From: Alphaproteobacteria bacterium
Lineage (GTDB): Bacteria > Pseudomonadota > Alphaproteobacteria > Sneathiellales > Sneathiellaceae
Assembly (NCBI GenBank): GCA_006226265.1
Contig: SBHH01000116.1
Span: forward strand, 1-9,990
Length of the DNA stretch: 9,990 nucleotides
Reading direction: 5' to 3'
The position numbers and the translations under genes were made by a program. Shown here one piece after another: positions 6,891 to 9,990 of the stretch. Each line of letters opens with the position of its first letter. Within the stretch, counting starts at the first letter, position 1. Under the pieces are notes generated by a model that ran no database searches, was not told the origin of the DNA, and worked only from the letters and a program-made list of their open reading frames with translations.

Positions 6891-8333
6891 TCAGGAAGCA
6901 AGGGCAACTTTATCGGCGGCCTGTTTTCCGGCGAGATATTTGTGGATGGAGGCGGCAGCATCGCGTCCGTCGCGGATGGCCCAGACGACAAGCGAGGCAC
7001 CCCGGACAATATCGCCGATGGCGAAAACGCCGTCGAGATTGGTCATGGAGGTCGCAAAATCGATCGAAATCGTGCCCCAGCGGGAAACCTCCAGCTCCTT
7101 CGCGCCGAACAGGGTCGGGATATCCTCCGCATCGAACCCGAGCGCCTTGATGGCAAGATCGCAAGGGATGTCATGCTCGGACCCGTCGATTTCCACCGGC
7201 ACCTGACGGCCGGTCGAATCGGCGATGCCAAGATGCATCTCAATCGCCTTTACGCCCGTTACCTTCTCGTCGCCAAGGAAAGCTTTGGGGGCGGAGAGCC
7301 AGACAAACTCGACGCCTTCCTCCTCCGCATTCGTGACCTCGCGAAGCGAGCCCGGCATGTTCTTGCGGTCGCGCCGGTAGAGGCATTTGACCGACTTCGC
7401 GCCCTGACGGACGGCGGTCCGGACGCAGTCCATCGCGGTGTCACCGCCGCCGATGACGACGACGTTTTTGCCATCTGCATTAAGGGTACCGTTCTCAAAT
7501 TCAGGAACGTTATCGCCAAGCCCCTTGCGGTTGGAAGCCGTGAGATAGTCAAGCGCGGGCACGATTCCGCCAAGGCCGCTGCCCGGCAGGGAAATGTCGC
7601 GCGACTTGTAGACCCCGGTTGCGATCACGATGGCGTCGTGCTTTTTCCGAAGTTCTTCAAGCGTTGCATCGCGCCCGATCTCGAAATCAAGATGGAAGGT
7701 CACGCCACTGTCGGCGAGCAGCGTCGCGCGCCGCTCAACGACTTCCTTTTCCAGCTTGAAGCCCGGAATGCCGTAAATCATCAGTCCGCCGACCCGGTCA
7801 TAGCGGTCATAGACATGGACCTGATAGCCTTTCTTGCGAAGCTCGTCCGCCGCCGCAAGGCCGCCCGGGCCTGCGCCGATCACGCCGACCGACTGGTCGA
7901 GTTCGGCAACTGGCGTGACCGGCTTGACCCAGCCCTTTTCCCAGGCGGTATCGGTGATATATTTCTCGACCGCGCCGATGGTAACGGATTCAAACCCCTT
8001 CTCGATCACACAGGACCCTTCGCAGAGCCGGTCCTGCGGGCAGATGCGGCCGCAAATCTCCGGGAAATTATTGGTCGACTGGCTGACCTCATAGGCCTCC
8101 TCCAGCCGACCGTTTGCGGTCAGCATCAGCCAGTCCGGAATGTTGTTCTGCACCGGGCAATGGATCTGGCAATAGGGAATGCCGCATTGCGAACAGCGGC
8201 TCGCCTGCTCGGTCGCGCGCGCCGTCTCGAATTCCCCATAGATTTCGTTGAAATCCGTCCGGCGGCTCGCCGCCTCTCGCTTTTCGGGCATATGCTTTTC
8301 CAGCGTGACAAATTTCAGCATTTTCTTTGACAT
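6891..8333 (-). CDS. gltD: Glutamate synthase (NADPH) small (beta) subunit
   Basis: GltD oxidises NADPH on FAD and passes electrons through iron-sulfur clusters to GltB. From the ATG at 8333 it has 480 residues, a normal length. The N-terminal part carries two four-cysteine sets: C47, C50, C55, C59 (CSQCGIPYCQIHCP) and C94, C98, C104, C108 (CGRICPQDRLCEGSC). The FAD-binding Rossmann motif GAGPGG begins at about 153, the NADPH-binding motif GGGDTA is at 295-300, and the C-terminal FAD-contact segment VFAIGDIVRG is around 437-445. The reading frame stays open upstream to 8474, with ATGs at 8474 and 8378, but the family begins near MSKKMLKFV and the extra residues look like translated leader, so 8333 is chosen. 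Its ribosome site (ATGGGA) is modest. It is the first gene of the gltDB operon. Confidence 0.97.
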   Translation of the reverse strand: MSKKMLKFVTLEKHMPEKREAASRRTDFNEIYGEFETARATEQASRCSQCGIPYCQIHCPVQNNIPDWLMLTANGRLEEAYEVSQSTNNFPEICGRICPQDRLCEGSCVIEKGFESVTIGAVEKYITDTAWEKGWVKPVTPVAELDQSVGVIGAGPGGLAAADELRKKGYQVHVYDRYDRVGGLMIYGIPGFKLEKEVVERRATLLADSGVTFHLDFEIGRDATLEELRKKHDAIVIATGVYKSRDISLPGSGLGGIVPALDYLTASNRKGLGDNVPEFENGTLNADGKNVVVIGGGDTAMDCVRTAVRQGAKSVKCLYRRDRKNMPGSLREVTNAEEEGVEFVWLSAPKAFLGDEKVTGVKAIEMHLGIADSTGRQVPVEIDGSEHDIPCDLAIKALGFDAEDIPTLFGAKELEVSRWGTISIDFATSMTNLDGVFAIGDIVRGASLVVWAIRDGRDAAASIHKYLAGKQAADKVALAS

Positions 8334-8490
8334 CAGACATTCCCATCCGGTTCCGGTTCCCTCCGGAACGGTTAACATTATCCGCGACTGCAACAAATTC
8401 GCCGGGCGGCGCGGGCCTTGCGTCCTGCCCGGGAAAGGCACGATTTCCGGCCTTTCTGGCCGGGTTCCGATCAAGGCTATACCGCTGACG
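8334..8490 (-). other. GC-rich leader upstream of gltD with small stem-loops
   Basis: This stretch before gltD holds three short inverted repeats: GTTCC/GGAAC (8356-8360 and 8365-8369, 4-base loop), CGGGC/GCCCG (8412-8416 and 8427-8431), and CCGGCC/GGCCGG (8447-8452 and 8458-8463, 5-base loop). The first places a GGAGG-like sequence in or beside its loop on the minus strand, too far from the ATG (about 25 bases) to be the ribosome site for 8333. If transcription starts in the AT-rich DNA to the right, these would form a structured 5' leader. No T-run follows any of them, and short GC dyads are expected in GC-rich DNA. No known riboswitch class is recognised. Confidence 0.35.
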
Positions 8491-8725
8491 GAAATTCTGA
8501 ATACCCTAATTTTCCATCAGTTGCCAGTGAAAAATTGAAAATAGGTCAAAAGTACTGACATAAATTCAATTAAAAGTACGATTTAATCTCAAAAATCAAC
8601 ATAGGGTACAAAATGCCGAATTTCAAAAGGACCGATTCGGAACTATTTGTTCAAAGACATGAGTTTTCCAGTGGAACCCGATTTGAGAAGCATTTTTTAT
8701 GATGGCGCCAAGGTGCCAAGGCATG
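8491..8725. promoter_or_regulatory. AT-rich intergenic region, probable gltDB promoter zone
   Basis: Between gltD and the SDR gene lies a run far richer in A and T than the rest of the window, especially 8500-8620. No gene of normal size is seen. It lies upstream of gltDB and is the natural site for its promoter. A TTGACC on the minus strand (8544-8549) resembles a -35 box, but no fitting -10 lies 16-18 bases on, so no promoter is fixed. No clear sigma-54 (GG-N10-GC) element was found. Confidence 0.35.
8548..8579. repeat. Two AAAAGTAC direct repeats, 24 bp apart
   Basis: AAAAGTAC occurs at 8548-8555 and 8572-8579. The spacing is a little over two helical turns, which would put both copies on roughly the same face of the DNA. 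They lie in the AT-rich region upstream of gltDB and could be paired regulator sites. In AT-rich DNA an 8-bp repeat can arise by chance. Confidence 0.35.
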
Positions 8726-8727
8726 AA
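8704..8727. repeat. Three degenerate 8-bp tandem units, GGCGCCAA type
   Basis: The units GGCGCCAA, GGTGCCAA and GGCATGAA follow one another without spacing at 8704-8711, 8712-8719 and 8720-8727. The first overlaps the palindrome TGGCGCCA (8703-8710). This may be a small slippage product or a cluster of binding half-sites at the edge of the AT-rich region; no known motif is recognised. Confidence 0.35.
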
Positions 8728-8765
8728 AAACATCTGCCGGAGAGGGGCTTGTCAGAACCTCTCCG
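8726..8765 (-). terminator. Probable terminator of the NDUFA9-like gene
   Basis: A perfect 8-bp stem, CGGAGAGG at 8738-8745 and CCTCTCCG at 8758-8765, encloses a 12-base loop. In the minus-strand transcript it is followed after seven bases by five U (plus-strand A-run 8726-8730). It lies 30 bp past the stop of the SDR gene. The gap before the U-run makes it weaker than the terminator after gltB. Stem seen; function inferred from position. Confidence 0.6.
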
Positions 8766-8794
8766 TTAATTGCCGCAAAAAGGTTAAAGGGCTT

Positions 8795-9754
8795 TTAGTC
8801 GCTCAACGCCGGATCGGTGAAGAGATCGCCGCCGCGTTTATAACGGCGAAGATATTGCGGCACGATGGCATCGATGCGGGACGGCGCAATGCCAAGATCG
8901 GTGAGGCCGGGTTCGGACCCGGTTGCGACATTATCGGTTTTGAGCAGCTTGATCTGGTCCGGCGTCAGAAGCGGTCGCCCCGGCGCAAGGCTCATGAAGG
9001 CCGCGGCAATAGACATCGCGCCCGATGGCGCAGGCAGCAACAGGCATTTCCGACCGGTGAAGGCGAGAACCTTCTCGATAATCTCGCGGAAGGAGAGGAC
9101 ATCCGGTCCGGCAAATTCATAGGTTTTGCCCTGATAATCCGCATTTTCGATGATCCGGACGATTGCATTGGCCAGATCCTCGACCCAGACGGGTTGCATC
9201 TTGTTTTTCCCGCCATCGACAATCGGAAAGGCGGGGGCAATCGACAGGATTCGCGCAAAGCGGTTGAAAAATTCGTCGTCATTGCCGAACACGACGGAGG
9301 GGCGGAGGACGGTCGCGCCCGGGAATTCGGCGCGGGCGAGTTCCTCGCCGACCGCTTTGCTCCGGGCATAACCGGCGGCATGCTCCCGGCTCGCGCCAAG
9401 GGCGGACATATGGATGAGCTGCGCCGCGCCGGCAGCCTTGGCGGCACGGGCAATCCGCTCCGCCGCGTCAACATGGAGCTGGCCGAAATTCTGCGCGCCC
9501 CGTTCAAACAGGACGCCGACAAGATTGATGACGATATGCGCTCCCGCGATGGCCCGCTCGACCGAGGCCTGGTTGCGGACATTCGTCTTCATGCCGACGA
9601 TCTGGCCGACATTGCCTTGCGTCATCAGGGCGGTGGCGCTTTCCGGGTCCCGCGCGGCAAGGCGGATCTGGTATCCTTTTGCCGCGAGCCGTCCGACAAG
9701 ATGACGGCCGATAAAGCCGGTGCCGCCGAAAATGGTAATCAAATGATCAGGCAT
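8795..9754 (-). CDS. NDUFA9-type atypical short-chain dehydrogenase (complex I-associated family)
   Basis: The 319-residue protein is an extended/atypical SDR with an N-terminal Rossmann fold: GGTGFIG at 10-16 gives the GxxGxxG nucleotide-binding pattern, and Y129-x-x-x-K133 (YARSK) matches the catalytic pair. HMSALGAS at 115-122 is the usual Ser-bearing strand. The mid segment ATVLRPSVVFGNDDEFFNRFA and the QPVWVEDLANAI segment are typical of bacterial relatives of mitochondrial complex I subunit NDUFA9, which binds NADPH without a proven reaction. A role in complex I or quinone metabolism is inferred from family only. The start at 9754 is chosen because GAGGGA lies six bases upstream and the Rossmann strand follows at once; an in-frame ATG at 9796 would add 14 residues unlike the fold. 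It is transcribed alone, divergent from the tRNA-Leu gene, with a probable terminator downstream. Confidence 0.9.
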   Translation of the reverse strand: MPDHLITIFGGTGFIGRHLVGRLAAKGYQIRLAARDPESATALMTQGNVGQIVGMKTNVRNQASVERAIAGAHIVINLVGVLFERGAQNFGQLHVDAAERIARAAKAAGAAQLIHMSALGASREHAAGYARSKAVGEELARAEFPGATVLRPSVVFGNDDEFFNRFARILSIAPAFPIVDGGKNKMQPVWVEDLANAIVRIIENADYQGKTYEFAGPDVLSFREIIEKVLAFTGRKCLLLPAPSGAMSIAAAFMSLAPGRPLLTPDQIKLLKTDNVATGSEPGLTDLGIAPSRIDAIVPQYLRRYKRGGDLFTDPALSD

Positions 9755-9832
9755 CTCTCGTCCCTCTGTATCACGGTTCCGGGCCGCCGGGAGCAAGGTG
9801 TTTCAACCCTCCCCGCCCTGGTCTTAAGGCAT

Positions 9833-9861
9833 TATCTAACCGCATCCGGCGCGAAGGCCAA
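9833..9861 (-). promoter_or_regulatory. Candidate promoter of the NDUFA9-like gene
   Basis: On the minus strand TTGGCC (9856-9861) and TAGATA (9833-9838) are 17 bases apart, resembling the -35 and -10 boxes of a housekeeping sigma promoter. The overlapping GATAAT (9831-9836) is a better -10 but would give a 19-base spacer. It lies about 80 bp upstream of the start at 9754. Moderate match only. Confidence 0.4.
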
Positions 9862-9901
9862 GGGGAAATCGAAAATACTTGCGCCAAATACACAAAGTTT
9901 G

Positions 9902-9928
9902 TTGACATCTGCCCTACGGCTTTATATC
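9902..9928 (+). promoter_or_regulatory. Promoter of the tRNA-Leu gene
   Basis: A perfect TTGACA -35 box (9902-9907) is followed by TATATC (9923-9928) at a 15-base spacing, or by TATCAG (9925-9930) at 17. The tRNA begins at 9946, 15-20 bases after the -10, as expected for a strong tRNA promoter. The -35 is convincing; the exact -10 is uncertain. Confidence 0.7.
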
Positions 9929-9945
9929 AGAGGCGTGCTTTAGTT

Positions 9946-9990
9946 GCCCAGGTGGCGGAATTGGTAGACGCGCTAGCTTCAGGTGCTAGT
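9946..9990 (+). tRNA. tRNA-Leu (anticodon CAG), 5' half, cut by the window edge
   Basis: The first 45 bases of a leucine tRNA are present. The acceptor strand is GCCCAGG (9946-9952). The D-arm (GCGGAATTGGTAGACGC) is typical of leucine tRNAs. A perfect 5-bp anticodon stem, CTAGC (9973-9977) with GCTAG (9985-9989), encloses the loop TTCAGGT, giving anticodon CAG at 9980-9982, which reads CUG codons. The long variable arm, T-arm and 3' acceptor strand lie beyond the window, so intactness cannot be judged. It is the only plus-strand gene here and diverges from the NDUFA9-like gene. Confidence 0.95.

Noticed and set aside
5401..7206. A 601-codon open frame on the plus strand crossing the gltB-gltD junction
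   Set aside because: It is antisense to both subunits and low in recognisable structure; explained by codon bias of the true genes.
6942..8330. A 462-codon open frame on the plus strand antisense to gltD
   Set aside because: It mirrors gltD almost exactly and shows no motif of its own.
8334..8474. A longer GltD starting at 8474 or 8378
   Set aside because: The added residues do not resemble the GltD family, whose N-terminus begins near MSKKMLKFV; the usual length is obtained from 8333.
8613..8702. A 29-codon plus-strand reading frame (MPNFKRTDSELF...) with an AGGG sequence six bases before its ATG
   Set aside because: It is very short, opposes both neighbouring genes, and has no recognised promoter or homologue; a leader or small peptide cannot be excluded but is not supported.
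8700..8727. A possible sigma-54 promoter on the minus strand (TGGCAC followed by GCC)
   Set aside because: The second half lacks the conserved GC of TTGC at the required spacing, and it would lie more than 370 bp from gltD.

Overview
The window is a GC-rich stretch that reads as an ordinary housekeeping segment of an alphaproteobacterial chromosome. The assignment rests on gene content: a GST-fold protein resembling the alphaproteobacterial division factor FzlA directly upstream of queG, an NDUFA9-type atypical SDR next to a tRNA-Leu, and a gltD-gltB pair. I cannot place it to genus. I see no phage, transposon, CRISPR or defence genes.

Layout: all five recognised protein genes and one small unrecognised gene lie on the minus strand; only the tRNA at the right edge is on the plus strand. 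From right to left, in the direction of minus-strand transcription: a truncated tRNA-Leu(CAG) (9946-9990, plus) diverges from an NDUFA9-like SDR gene (8795-9754) across a region of about 190 bp with candidate promoters both ways. The SDR gene ends before a hairpin followed by a short T-run (8726-8765). Next is a long intergenic region (8334-8794) with an AT-rich half and a GC-rich, hairpin-containing half that forms the gltD leader. gltD (6891-8333) and gltB (2308-6873) follow, 17 bp apart, encoding the two subunits of NADPH-dependent glutamate synthase. A strong, symmetrical rho-independent terminator (2256-2285) closes that operon.

Downstream is a second minus-strand group: an 86-residue protein I do not recognise (1832-2092), a GST-fold protein most like FzlA (1073-1741), and queG (1-1092, cut by the window edge), whose start overlaps the end of the GST gene by 20 bp. 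The small gene has a strong Shine-Dalgarno sequence buried in a perfect 9-bp inverted repeat, which suggests translational control.

Functionally, GltD and GltB form one enzyme: GltD passes electrons from NADPH to GltB, which makes two glutamates from glutamine and 2-oxoglutarate. QueG makes the last step of queuosine in tRNA. FzlA would act with FtsZ in cell division. The NDUFA9-like protein probably relates to respiratory complex I or quinone metabolism. These are separate housekeeping roles. The points most worth a second look are the Shine-Dalgarno hairpin and its small gene, and the structured leader upstream of gltD.
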